A stretch of DNA of 64,000 nt from RHLJ01 sp965601955. GTDB lineage: Bacteria; Bacteroidota; Rhodothermia; Balneolales; Balneolaceae. The stretch covers positions 2,418,001 through 2,482,000 of the forward strand of contig OZ271855.1 in the NCBI GenBank assembly GCA_965601955.1, written 5' to 3'. Positions 52,591 to 60,771 of the stretch are shown one piece after another. How positions within the stretch are numbered: position 1 is the stretch's first letter; every line of letters begins with the position of its first letter. Both the position numbers and the translations under genes were made by a program. The notes under the pieces were generated by a model. That model had not been told where the DNA came from, ran no database searches, and was given only the letters and a program-made list of their open reading frames with translations.

Positions 52591-53291
52591 ATAATGCAGT
52601 TATAGAATTACGAAACGTTTCGCTTAGTTATGAAAATCGACCGATTCTCAGGAATATAGATTTTAAACTTAATAATGGAGAATTCTGCTATTTAATCGGG
52701 CCTACTGGCATTGGTAAGAGTTCTTTTTTAAAGCTTCTGTATAGAGATATAATACCTGATGAAGGCAGTGTCCGCGTTACTGATTTCCCAGTTAACAAAA
52801 TCAGTATGAAGCAGGTGCCTATGCTAAGGAGAAGAATGGGGATTGTATTTCAAGACTTTCAACTTCTACCTGATCGGGATGTATACGATAATGTTGCTTT
52901 TGCACTTCAGGTAACTGGGGAGAAACCTAAATTTATCAAACAAAGAGTACTCGAAGTACTGGGATTGGTTGGATTAAGCCATCGCCGTAAAAATATGCCC
53001 TCTGATCTATCTGGTGGAGAGCAACAACGCGTTGTGATTGCCCGTGCTTTGGCCAATGAACCCCGAATACTTCTGGCTGATGAGCCCACCGGGAATCTTG
53101 ACCCTAAAGCAACCCAGGGCATTATGGAAATCCTTAAAACGATTAATAATCGAGGAACCGCCATACTGCTAGTTACCCACGATTATGCAGTAGTTAAGAA
53201 GTATCCTTTCAGAACTGTCCGGCTTGTTGATGGTAAGGTACAAGACCTTACCTGGAAAGGTGACAAACTCGTTCCACTTAAAGCCGGGTAA
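52584..53291 (+). CDS. ftsE: FtsE-like ABC ATPase
   Basis: The 235-residue ATPase has Walker A LIGPTGIGKSSFLKLL (about 35-50), Q-loop GIVFQDFQLLPDRDV, signature DLSGGEQQRVVIARALA and Walker B RILLADEPTGNLDP. VTHDYAVV is the H-loop. These patterns are FtsE/LolD-like; FQDFQLL and the acidic TGNLDP favour FtsE. The usual permease ftsX is not adjacent, so the partner is presumably elsewhere, as in many Bacteroidota. The cell division role is inferred. Confidence 0.85.
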   Translation: MLDNAVIELRNVSLSYENRPILRNIDFKLNNGEFCYLIGPTGIGKSSFLKLLYRDIIPDEGSVRVTDFPVNKISMKQVPMLRRRMGIVFQDFQLLPDRDVYDNVAFALQVTGEKPKFIKQRVLEVLGLVGLSHRRKNMPSDLSGGEQQRVVIARALANEPRILLADEPTGNLDPKATQGIMEILKTINNRGTAILLVTHDYAVVKKYPFRTVRLVDGKVQDLTWKGDKLVPLKAG

Positions 53292-53308
53292 TTTTTCATC
53301 TTCCAGGG

Positions 53309-54280
53309 ATGAACATCCAGCAATCAACAAATCAAATTCGAAACTATGCCCTTCAACTAGGTTTTGATGCTTGTGGATTTGCAAAAGCCAAACGTCTTGA
53401 TGAAGAAGCCGAACGGTTGGAGCAATGGCTAAGCGAAGAAAGACATGGCACCATGGACTGGATGGCAAACAACTTCGAGAAAAGGGTCGACCCTACCCTT
53501 TTGGTTCCAGGCTCCAAAACAGTTATTTCGCTACTGGCGAGTTACTACCATCCATCTCACGAACAACAAATTGGGGTTACCACCCAGCCTTTAATTGCGA
53601 AATATGCACAAGGGAGAGATTACCATAAAGTCCTCAAGAAGAAATTGAAGGATTTGTTTTCATTCATCAATGAACTTTTAGGAGGGATCGAGGGACGGTT
53701 TTTTGTAGACTCAGCTCCCGTATTGGATAAAGCCTGGGCAGTACAAGCCGGGTTAGGTTGGGTAGGAAAAAACTCCAATGTTCTCAATAAAAACCTTGGC
53801 TCCTATTTTTTCATCGCTGAATTAATTATAGACCAAGAATTGAACTATGACGCCCCTACTACCGATCATTGTGGTACTTGTACAGCGTGCATAGAAGCAT
53901 GCCCCACCGATGCGATTTATGAAGCATATAAAGTAGACGCAACAAAGTGTATATCCTACCTCACTATTGAACATAAAGGAGAAATAGACAAACAATACCA
54001 TACAGATATAGAAAACTGGGTCTTTGGATGTGATATTTGCCAGGATGTATGTCCATGGAATAGCAAAGCTAAACTCACGAATATGATTGATTTCTATCCC
54101 AGAGAGAATGTAGTGAATAAGAACCTGCAAGAATTGCTCCTCATTTCAGAGCCAGAATTCAATAACATATTTCTCGGAAGTGCTGTGAAGCGTACGAAGT
54201 TTTCTGGCTTTCAACGGAACTTAGATATTGTGAAAGCTAATTTACATGTAGGTCATTCTGAACGGCAGCGAAGAACCTAA
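53309..54280 (+). CDS. queG: Epoxyqueuosine reductase
   Basis: The 323-residue cobalamin and 4Fe-4S enzyme makes queuosine in tRNA. The N-terminal DACGFAKAKRLDEEAERLE, AQGRDYHKVLKKKLKDL, DSAPVLDKAWAVQAGLGWVG and KNSNVLNKNLGSYFFIAELI are typical. The iron-sulfur cysteines are in CGTCTACIEACPTDAI and CDICQDVCPWN. The final ten residues (GHSERQRRT) are encoded by repeat R7, which also supplies the TAA stop, so the native C-terminus has been extended or replaced. Confidence 0.94.
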   Translation: MNIQQSTNQIRNYALQLGFDACGFAKAKRLDEEAERLEQWLSEERHGTMDWMANNFEKRVDPTLLVPGSKTVISLLASYYHPSHEQQIGVTTQPLIAKYAQGRDYHKVLKKKLKDLFSFINELLGGIEGRFFVDSAPVLDKAWAVQAGLGWVGKNSNVLNKNLGSYFFIAELIIDQELNYDAPTTDHCGTCTACIEACPTDAIYEAYKVDATKCISYLTIEHKGEIDKQYHTDIENWVFGCDICQDVCPWNSKAKLTNMIDFYPRENVVNKNLQELLLISEPEFNNIFLGSAVKRTKFSGFQRNLDIVKANLHVGHSERQRRT

Positions 54281-54327
54281 CAGTGTAGTGAATCAGTCAA
54301 ATCCTTCGGAAGTGTCCTCAGGATGAC
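54252..54327. repeat. Palindromic intergenic repeat R7 (family II)
   Basis: It starts GTCATTCTGAACGGCAGCG and AAGAACC, and ends ATCCTTCGGAAGTGTCCTC and AGGATGAC. It overlaps the 3' end of queG and lies between two convergent units. Confidence 0.75.
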
Positions 54328-54337
54328 TAATAAGAGA

Positions 54338-54967
54338 TTAAAACTTATCTCTCTTATCCACCAAAGCCTTATATAGAAGCTCCCTTGCGCGAAAAATATG
54401 TGCTTTCACTGTGCCCAATGGCAAATCAAGCTCATCAGCTATTTCGTCATAACTGAGTTCCTCCATATGCCGAAGCTGAATCACTTTCTTGTACTTATCG
54501 GGAAGATTCATAATAGCGTCCTGAACAATCGCCTTTCTCTCCTTCTTCATTACCGGAGCGTCCGTAGAAAAGCTCATATCCGGTAACTGAACTTCCATCT
54601 CACCATCCTTTGTTTTTATCGGATCGTTTATGGAGAATGTCTGCAATTTCTTTTTTCGGAGATAATCGATGGTATGGTTAGTAGCAATACGATATAGCCA
54701 GGTAGAAAAAGCATATTCGTTACTATAAGTCTGCAGATTCTTAAATGCTTTTATGAAGACTTCCTGTACCAGGTCTTCAACCATCTCCTGCTCCCGGATC
54801 ATTTTCCGGATATGGAAAAATATAGGGCGATCGTATTTATCGACGAGCTTTTTATACGAATCTTCGTTACCTGCTAATGCATCAGCAACAAACTTGTCAT
54901 CTTCAATACTACTGGCAGAAGCGTTCTCCCGCGGCGAACTATGTGAACTATTATTGTTTTCCGACAT
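54338..54967 (-). CDS. ECF-type sigma-70 family factor
   Basis: The 209-residue protein has a disordered Ser/Asn-rich N-terminus (about 1-25). Sigma region 2 contains HIRKMIREQEMVEDLVQEVF and AFSTWLYRIATNHTIDYLRK (about 60-105). Region 4 has LPDKYKKVIQLRHMEELSYD and EIADELDLPLGTVKAHIFRA (about 155-195). No anti-sigma gene is next to it; it lies downstream of ppx by 53 bases and may be part of that operon. Its stress targets are unknown. Confidence 0.9.
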   Translation of the reverse strand: MSENNNSSHSSPRENASASSIEDDKFVADALAGNEDSYKKLVDKYDRPIFFHIRKMIREQEMVEDLVQEVFIKAFKNLQTYSNEYAFSTWLYRIATNHTIDYLRKKKLQTFSINDPIKTKDGEMEVQLPDMSFSTDAPVMKKERKAIVQDAIMNLPDKYKKVIQLRHMEELSYDEIADELDLPLGTVKAHIFRARELLYKALVDKRDKF

Positions 54968-55020
54968 TAACTGGCTAAAATTTGAGGCTTAAAATACAAA
55001 GCTTCACGGAAATGAAAATT

Positions 55021-55947
55021 CTATTTTTTTTTATCTATTCCTCCAAGCACTACCCCGTGGCGAATACCACCTGTTGAAACCTGGATTTGGTTGATTTCAT
55101 AAAAACTCATGAACCCTTCTAAGATAAGTAACCCCGCTAAAAAAATGTCCGTTCTTCCTTTCAAAAAAACGGGGTTTTGCTCCAAAAGCTCTTCATAAGT
55201 TTCTGAACTGAACGTAGCTATATGTTTTGAGAGTATGTTTCTGTCTATGATATAGCCGTTCAATGTTGATGCTTCATATTCTTCCATTCCTTCATTAATT
55301 GCAGCTAAGGTGGTTGCTGTACCAGCAACAGCCACTGCTGTTACATTGGAAGGAATATGAAACGCTAAGGACGAATAAAGTTGTCTAATCTCTTTTCTGC
55401 ACTGTTTTATACTATCGGAAGTTGGAGGGTCGTCCACCAGGAAACGCTCTTTAAACCGTACACTTCCCATATCAAAAGAATGGTATTCCTCAATTCCCTG
55501 CTTGGTTCCAAGAGCTATTTCAGTGCTCCCTCCTCCTATATCTAATACAAAAGCTGGGGTATGATCAGAAAGCTCAATCACCGACAGAGACCCAAGGAAC
55601 GTACATTGTGCTTCAGCATCTCCACTCAGAAGATTCACATCAAAACCTAATTCATTATTTACTAGACTGAGGAATTCTTCCCTGTTTTTTGCATCTCTTA
55701 CAGCGCTTGTAGCTGTTATTAGCACTTCATCAACTTCCGGATATTGACTAGAGATGATTTCCTTATACTCCTCAAGTGCTGAAAAGACCCGGCTAATGCT
55801 ATCTTGATGAAGCAATTTTGACTCATCAACCCCTTTCCCGAGGCGAGGTATCCGTTGTTCCTCATGAATCACATTGATGTGATTTCCCTGATGATCGGCA
55901 ATAAGAAGGAGTACGGTATTCGTACCTATATCTATGGCAGCTTTCAT
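55021..55947 (-). CDS. Ppx/GppA-family phosphatase
   Basis: The 308-residue ASKHA phosphatase has the N-terminal KAAIDIGTNTVLLLIAD, the middle VLITATSAVRDAKNREEF, and FVLDIGGGSTEIALG. It degrades polyphosphate or pppGpp; the single-domain length (versus over 500 in E. coli Ppx) makes the exact substrate uncertain. Its start overlaps prmA by four bases. The last four codons contain a run of A (GGIDKKK), a homopolymer worth checking for slippage. Confidence 0.88.
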   Translation of the reverse strand: MKAAIDIGTNTVLLLIADHQGNHINVIHEEQRIPRLGKGVDESKLLHQDSISRVFSALEEYKEIISSQYPEVDEVLITATSAVRDAKNREEFLSLVNNELGFDVNLLSGDAEAQCTFLGSLSVIELSDHTPAFVLDIGGGSTEIALGTKQGIEEYHSFDMGSVRFKERFLVDDPPTSDSIKQCRKEIRQLYSSLAFHIPSNVTAVAVAGTATTLAAINEGMEEYEASTLNGYIIDRNILSKHIATFSSETYEELLEQNPVFLKGRTDIFLAGLLILEGFMSFYEINQIQVSTGGIRHGVVLGGIDKKK

Positions 55948-56774
55948 TGTTTAAATAACATTGCTATCCACTCTTCCTGCTGCCTAGTCTCAACGTGGGT
56001 TAGTCCTTTAAGGCTTTCCTGTGCCAGGATAGTTGCCTCATCCTCTTCTAGTAAACCAGATAGTAATAGTTTTCCTTTCTTAAGGTAAACGAGTAACTCC
56101 GGAATTAATGCGATGAGTGCATTACGATTAATATTAGCCAGAATAACATCATAATTGGAAACCTCGGGTATTACTTCTAACGAGCCCAACTCTACCTTAA
56201 ACCCTGAAACCTCATTAATGGCAATATTCTCTTCTGCGTTATCTTTACTCCACTCATCAATGTCGAAACCAAATACTGAATGTGCCCCTGTTTTTAATGC
56301 TGCGATACCAAGAATTCCGGTTCCTGTTCCTGCATCTAAGACATCATCTCCTTTAGAAATGATTTCAGGAATCCATTCCAGAATTAACTTCGTGGTTGCA
56401 TGATAGCCTGTCCCAAAAGCCATCTTTGGATCGATGAGCAATTCAATAAGTTCCGGATCTGAGTTCGCCTCTTCCCAGGTGGGCCGCACATAAAATGAAC
56501 CGATTTGAAGAGGCTTGATCGATTGCTCCCACGTTGAATTCCAATTTTGTGAAGGAATCAATTCCTCCCCTTCGATAAAAGCATCTCCTCCAAAGCCAAC
56601 CAGGAAACGTTCTATTTCTTCCCTCTTTACATCATCAAACCTGTTTGCAGGAATGGATGCAATCAATCTATGATCTTCCTCTTCAAATCCTTCAAAATCT
56701 AATTCAAACAACTCTGCTATTAACAGCTCATGAAAATCATCATTAATAGAAATGCTTACCCTGATATAGTCCAT
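55944..56774 (-). CDS. prmA: Ribosomal protein L11 methyltransferase
   Basis: The 276-residue SAM methyltransferase has an N-terminal substrate-recognition domain (IRVSISINDDFHELLIAELF) and a C-terminal catalytic domain: KMAFGTGYHATTKLILEWI, VLDAGTGTGILGIAALKTGA, DVILANINRNALIALIPEL and LLSGLLEEDEATILAQ. It trimethylates L11. It shares one base with the M28 gene stop and four with the ppx start. Confidence 0.93.
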   Translation of the reverse strand: MDYIRVSISINDDFHELLIAELFELDFEGFEEEDHRLIASIPANRFDDVKREEIERFLVGFGGDAFIEGEELIPSQNWNSTWEQSIKPLQIGSFYVRPTWEEANSDPELIELLIDPKMAFGTGYHATTKLILEWIPEIISKGDDVLDAGTGTGILGIAALKTGAHSVFGFDIDEWSKDNAEENIAINEVSGFKVELGSLEVIPEVSNYDVILANINRNALIALIPELLVYLKKGKLLLSGLLEEDEATILAQESLKGLTHVETRQQEEWIAMLFKQ

Positions 56775-57739
56775 TACATACGATTATAAATGAGCTCCAG
56801 GAGTACATCTCCTACAGCCTGAAGTATTTCCGTACTTATGATATCCATATTATCTTGATGAGTATGCCAGTGATCTCCGAATACAGAACTTCCCCCTTCG
56901 GCACTATTTTTATGGTTTATGATATTGATCATTGGAATATCAGTGTATTGATTAACGATATAATGATCGTCCTGGATTGCAGCTCCTCTTTGATTGAGGA
57001 ATAAGTTTCCATAACCAATTTCGGCCGCAATATCCCATACCCCTTCCACTACATTTGGACCGTACAACAAAGAGTATTCTTCTTTAGGAAATTTAGCTCC
57101 CTCAGCGCCTACCATATCAAGTAGAATTGCGAATCTAGGAGAATAGCCAGGAACCGGAGGGTTTTGAGACCAATATCTTGAACCCAGGAAGTATTTATTG
57201 AGATCGCCTTGAACTCCATAATCCTCACCATCAAAAAGCACGATATCTACACCTATAGGTGGCGGGTTTTCAGAAAAAATTCGTGCTAGCTCTACCAAGA
57301 CTCCTACTCCGCTCCCCCCATCATCAGCACCAAGGATATAATCAGCAACTCTAACCGTATCTTCGTCAGCTCTTGGGCGAGTATCCCAATGAGCGCTAAG
57401 CATGATCCGGTCTTGAGCAGCAGGATTAAAAGCAGCAATTATATTTGAGAGCCGAAGAGTATCAGTATAACCAGGAGTCTCAAATGATTGTGTAAAAACG
57501 CTCCCAGAGCCGGCATATATTTGAAATTTCTGTTCCAGGTATTTACGTGTTTCAACATGTCCATAGGTATTTGGAACCCTGGGCCCAAAATCAACCTGGT
57601 CTTGTATGTACTGATATGCCGAATCTGCATTAAAAACCGGGACTGCCCTTCCTTGAGGTGAGAATTGAAGTCCATCCTCATCTTTACCGGAACATCCCAG
57701 TACTAAGACAATCAGCGATAGAAGAAAAAGCTTATTCAT
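56774..57739 (-). CDS. M28-family zinc peptidase / glutaminyl-cyclase-like lipoprotein
   Basis: The 321-residue protein has lipobox LVLGCSGK (Cys near 16). The zinc ligands are visible: MLSAHWDTRPRADED (His), ADDGGSGVGVLVELA (Asp), FDGEDYG (Glu), ILLDMVGAEG (Asp) and the C-terminal DHWHTHQDNMD (His). The pattern and FLGSRYWSQNPP are close to glutaminyl-peptide cyclotransferases, so it may cyclise N-terminal Gln of secreted proteins. It overlaps the SDR gene by 8 bases. Confidence 0.88.
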   Translation of the reverse strand: MNKLFLLSLIVLVLGCSGKDEDGLQFSPQGRAVPVFNADSAYQYIQDQVDFGPRVPNTYGHVETRKYLEQKFQIYAGSGSVFTQSFETPGYTDTLRLSNIIAAFNPAAQDRIMLSAHWDTRPRADEDTVRVADYILGADDGGSGVGVLVELARIFSENPPPIGVDIVLFDGEDYGVQGDLNKYFLGSRYWSQNPPVPGYSPRFAILLDMVGAEGAKFPKEEYSLLYGPNVVEGVWDIAAEIGYGNLFLNQRGAAIQDDHYIVNQYTDIPMINIINHKNSAEGGSSVFGDHWHTHQDNMDIISTEILQAVGDVLLELIYNRM

Positions 57740-58496
57740 CTCTGTGGACCATCTGTGCCGAAGATTGGTAAACCGGCATTATGATTGAATCCAGTACATT
57801 TACATGATCAGGCCTTCCTGCAACAAATACTACAATCTCAGCAATATCTTCTGCTGTTAATGGCTGCATTCCCTTGTAAACATTCTTAGCCCTATCAGTA
57901 TCTCCATCAAAGCGAATATTACTAAATTCGGTTTCAACAAGGCCGGGAGAAACCATACTCACGCGAATTTTTGTGCCATGTAAATCCTTTTTAGTTGCTT
58001 CGGTAATCGCTTTAACCGCATGTTTAGTAGCACAATAAACAGATCCTCCGGGATACGCTTCATAACCAGCAGTAGAACCAATATTAATGATATGGCCAGA
58101 ATTACGTTCCAGCATCTTGGGAGCAATAAAGCGCGACATCGCTAAGACCCCTTTGATATTTGTATCAATCATGGTATTCCAGTCTTCAAAATCTCCCGAT
58201 TGAATAGGGTCGACTCCTTTAGCCAGGCCGGCATTATTTATTAGGACATCTATGTTCAGCGCTAGATTTTGCACAAATTCTCTACAAGCCTCAACTTCCC
58301 GGATATCGAATACCTCATAGGCAACAATTACTTTGAATTGTTCAAGTATTGATTTTGAAAGGTCTTCGAGTCGCTCTTTTCTTCTTCCAGTGAGAATCAA
58401 ATTGCATCCCTGTCGGGCAAACTCTAAGGCACAAGCCTGTCCTATGCCAGCGGTAGCACCTGTAATTAATACTGTTTTACCTTTTAGTCGATTCAT
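57732..58496 (-). CDS. Short-chain dehydrogenase/reductase
   Basis: The 254-residue Rossmann oxidoreductase has cofactor motif ITGATAGIGQACALEFA (about 11-27), then NNAGLAKGV, IGSTAGYEAYPGGSVYCATKH (Ser and Tyr-x-x-x-Lys near 140-160) and MVSPGLVETEF. TGRRKER suggests NADP preference. It is close to YdfG-like SDRs that act on small hydroxy acids. It lies 27 bases after gatA. Confidence 0.9.
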   Translation of the reverse strand: MNRLKGKTVLITGATAGIGQACALEFARQGCNLILTGRRKERLEDLSKSILEQFKVIVAYEVFDIREVEACREFVQNLALNIDVLINNAGLAKGVDPIQSGDFEDWNTMIDTNIKGVLAMSRFIAPKMLERNSGHIINIGSTAGYEAYPGGSVYCATKHAVKAITEATKKDLHGTKIRVSMVSPGLVETEFSNIRFDGDTDRAKNVYKGMQPLTAEDIAEIVVFVAGRPDHVNVLDSIIMPVYQSSAQMVHRDE

Positions 58497-58523
58497 ACTC
58501 TATTTAATGATACCCGGAACGAT

Positions 58524-60056
58524 TTAATCAAGAAGTTCAACCAATCGGGCGGCATTCAGAAGCTTCGACTCCTGAAAAGAATTAGCCATGAACTGAATTC
58601 CATATGGTAACCCATTTGAATGGGTACCTGCAGGCATACTTATACCACATATTCCAGCGAGATTGGCCGAAATGGTATATACATCATTTAAGTACATTTG
58701 TACGGGGTCATTAAGCTCAGAGCCTATATCAAATGCCGTACTCGGAGCGGTAGGTGTTACAATTACATCTACCTGTTCGAAGGCGTTGGTAAAATCTTCT
58801 TTAATTAGCCTTCTTACTCTTTGAGCTTTGCCATAATATGCATCGTAGTAACCCGCACTTAAAACATAAGTACCTAACATGATCCTACGTTTCACCTCTA
58901 CTCCAAAACCCTCAGTCCTTGATTTCTTATACAACCGGGTTAATGGAGCATCTAATTTGTCAAGTTCTAGCTGAAGCTGATCCGCTTCATTTCCTTCGGC
59001 ATTCTTGATGGCCAATTTAAAATTCTCTTCTTCCGCTTTGAGTTCATTAAGCATTTCATCTTTGTCAGCTCGATGACCATACCTGATACCATCGTACCTT
59101 GCGAGGTTACTGGATGCTTCCGCGGTGGCTAAGATATAATAGGTGGCAATCCCATATTTAGAATGTGGCAACTCTATAGGTACTAATTCTGCCCCATCAG
59201 CTTCCAGTTTTGAAATAATATCTTTAACACCTGCTTCAATCTCGGGATCTAGCCCATCACCAAATAGCGCAGAAGGAACTCCAATACGTATTTTCTTCTC
59301 CGGATTCTTCAATAATGAAAGATAATCTTCCTTCTCACTTCTTGAAGAAGTATTGTCCCTTTCATCAAAGCCGGCTATAGTTTGAAATACATTTGTCACA
59401 TCTTCAACACTATTCCCAAACGGCCCAATAGAATCAAAAGAAGAAGCAAAAGCCACTAACCCATACCGTGAAACTCTTCCATACGTTGGTTTTAACCCAA
59501 TCACTCCACAAAACGAGGCAGGTTGCCGAATAGATCCACCAGTATCAGAACCAAGGGTAGCATTTACCATACCTGCAGCCACAGCAGCGGCACTCCCACC
59601 GGAAGATCCCCCTGTTACTTTTGTAAGATCATGAGGGTTTTTTGCAGCACCATAATGGCTGTACTCATTGGTAGAGCCCATAGCGAACTCATCCATATTG
59701 AGCCGCCCAATAAGAATGGCATCTTCCGATTTTAGGCGCTCAATAACCGTGGCATCATATACACTCTCAAAGTTAGAGAGCATTTTTGACGCGCAGGTTG
59801 TGGGCTTTCCACGCTCACAAATTACATCTTTGATACCCATTACTGCACCGAGTAACGAGCCAACTCCACCTTGTTCCACCTTTTTTTGAATGGCTTCAGC
59901 CTGACTGAAGGCGTCTTCAAAATCTAGGTAGACAAATGCATTTACATCATCATTCTTTGCTTCAATCTGAGACTTGTACTCGGCAACCAAATCGCTAAGT
60001 GTGATCTCTCCAGCCAGTACTTTAGCCCTGGCTTCAGCAATAGTGCTAATCGTCAA
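58524..60056 (-). CDS. gatA: Glu-tRNA(Gln)/Asp-tRNA(Asn) amidotransferase subunit A
   Basis: The 510-residue amidase subunit generates ammonia for Gln-tRNA synthesis. The Ser-cisSer-Lys triad lies in GIKDVICERG (Lys), GGSSGGSAAAVAAGMV (signature) and LGSDTGGSIRQPASFCG (Ser). LDAPLTRLYKKSRTEGFG and VDVIVTPTAPSTAF match the family. gatB and gatC are elsewhere. It is 14 bases downstream of tatA, which is the same strand. Confidence 0.96.
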   Translation of the reverse strand: MTISTIAEARAKVLAGEITLSDLVAEYKSQIEAKNDDVNAFVYLDFEDAFSQAEAIQKKVEQGGVGSLLGAVMGIKDVICERGKPTTCASKMLSNFESVYDATVIERLKSEDAILIGRLNMDEFAMGSTNEYSHYGAAKNPHDLTKVTGGSSGGSAAAVAAGMVNATLGSDTGGSIRQPASFCGVIGLKPTYGRVSRYGLVAFASSFDSIGPFGNSVEDVTNVFQTIAGFDERDNTSSRSEKEDYLSLLKNPEKKIRIGVPSALFGDGLDPEIEAGVKDIISKLEADGAELVPIELPHSKYGIATYYILATAEASSNLARYDGIRYGHRADKDEMLNELKAEEENFKLAIKNAEGNEADQLQLELDKLDAPLTRLYKKSRTEGFGVEVKRRIMLGTYVLSAGYYDAYYGKAQRVRRLIKEDFTNAFEQVDVIVTPTAPSTAFDIGSELNDPVQMYLNDVYTISANLAGICGISMPAGTHSNGLPYGIQFMANSFQESKLLNAARLVELLD

Positions 60057-60070
60057 ATCGTCCTCTACGG

Positions 60071-60289
60071 TTATTTAGAAGTCTTTTTGGTTTCATCATG
60101 ATTGATGGCATCGTCAATGTCTCTTGAGCTCTCCTCGATTTCTTTTTTGATATCTTTCGATGCCTGTCTGAATTCTTTGATTCCCTGACCTAAGCCTCGG
60201 GCTAATTCGGGAATTCGTTTGGCTCCGAAAAATACGAGAACGAAGATCGCAATAATGATGATTTCGGTAGTTCCAATTCCATTAAACAT
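60071..60289 (-). CDS. tatA: Sec-independent translocase TatA
   Basis: The 72-residue protein has an N-terminal membrane helix (TEIIIIAIFVLVFFGAKRIP), the FG hinge, an amphipathic helix (ELARGLGQGIKEFRQASKD) and an acidic tail. It forms the pore of the Tat pathway for folded proteins. TatC is not in the window. The short length and single helix favour TatA over TatB. Confidence 0.92.
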   Translation of the reverse strand: MFNGIGTTEIIIIAIFVLVFFGAKRIPELARGLGQGIKEFRQASKDIKKEIEESSRDIDDAINHDETKKTSK

Positions 60290-60455
60290 AAAATAATCCT
60301 ATATGGATTTTAGTTGATGTATTTGTGCGAAGATAACAATATTTTCGGCACGATTTGAGCGCAAAAAAAATTTATTGAATACTTGAATTTTATCGCGCTC
60401 CCATGTTTAATGTAACCGTTGAATTGCTACAATTTTTTAAACCAAAGCTAAACTT

Positions 60456-60710
60456 ATGATTTGGACAGTTGAACTAGCTGCTGCATTGGATGAAGCTCCC
60501 TTTCCCGCAAGTAGAGATGAACTTATAGAGTGGGCCGAACGAAATGGACTTCCTAAGCAGGTGATTGTGAATCTCGAAGAGTTAGAAGAAATTGACGAAG
60601 GTGAAGACACTATCTACGAAGGAATTGAGGACATCTGGCCCGATTATATTCGGAAAGAGGACTTCTTCCATAACGAAGAGGACGAAGGATTCGATTACGA
60701 CGACGTTTAG
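60456..60710 (+). CDS. DUF2795 protein
   Basis: The 84-residue protein has the DUF2795 pattern PASRDELIEWAERNGLPKQ and VIVNLEELEEIDEGE. A long acidic tail (EEDEGFDYDDV) follows. This small domain is common in Bacteroidota-related bacteria and unassigned. It is monocistronic, with a terminator 26 bases after the stop and a divergent 166-base region to tatA upstream. Confidence 0.8.
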   Translation: MIWTVELAAALDEAPFPASRDELIEWAERNGLPKQVIVNLEELEEIDEGEDTIYEGIEDIWPDYIRKEDFFHNEEDEGFDYDDV

Positions 60711-60736
60711 AACACTTACTCCTTAACAATTTTTAT

Positions 60737-60771
60737 AAGGCCGCAGTACCTGTGGTCTTTATTTTTTTTCT
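60737..60771 (+). terminator. Rho-independent terminator abutting the BamA-like start
   Basis: AGGCCGCAG (60738) pairs with CTGTGGTCT over nine base pairs (two G-T) around a TAC loop, followed by TTATTTTTTTTC. The tail ends at the next gene's TTG start codon, so the same sequence ends one transcript and is the leader of the next gene. Confidence 0.85.

Noticed and set aside
55021..55035. Programmed slippage at the A-run ending the ppx/gppA gene
   Set aside because: The run is at the very end of the frame, so slippage would only alter the last residues; noted but not claimed.
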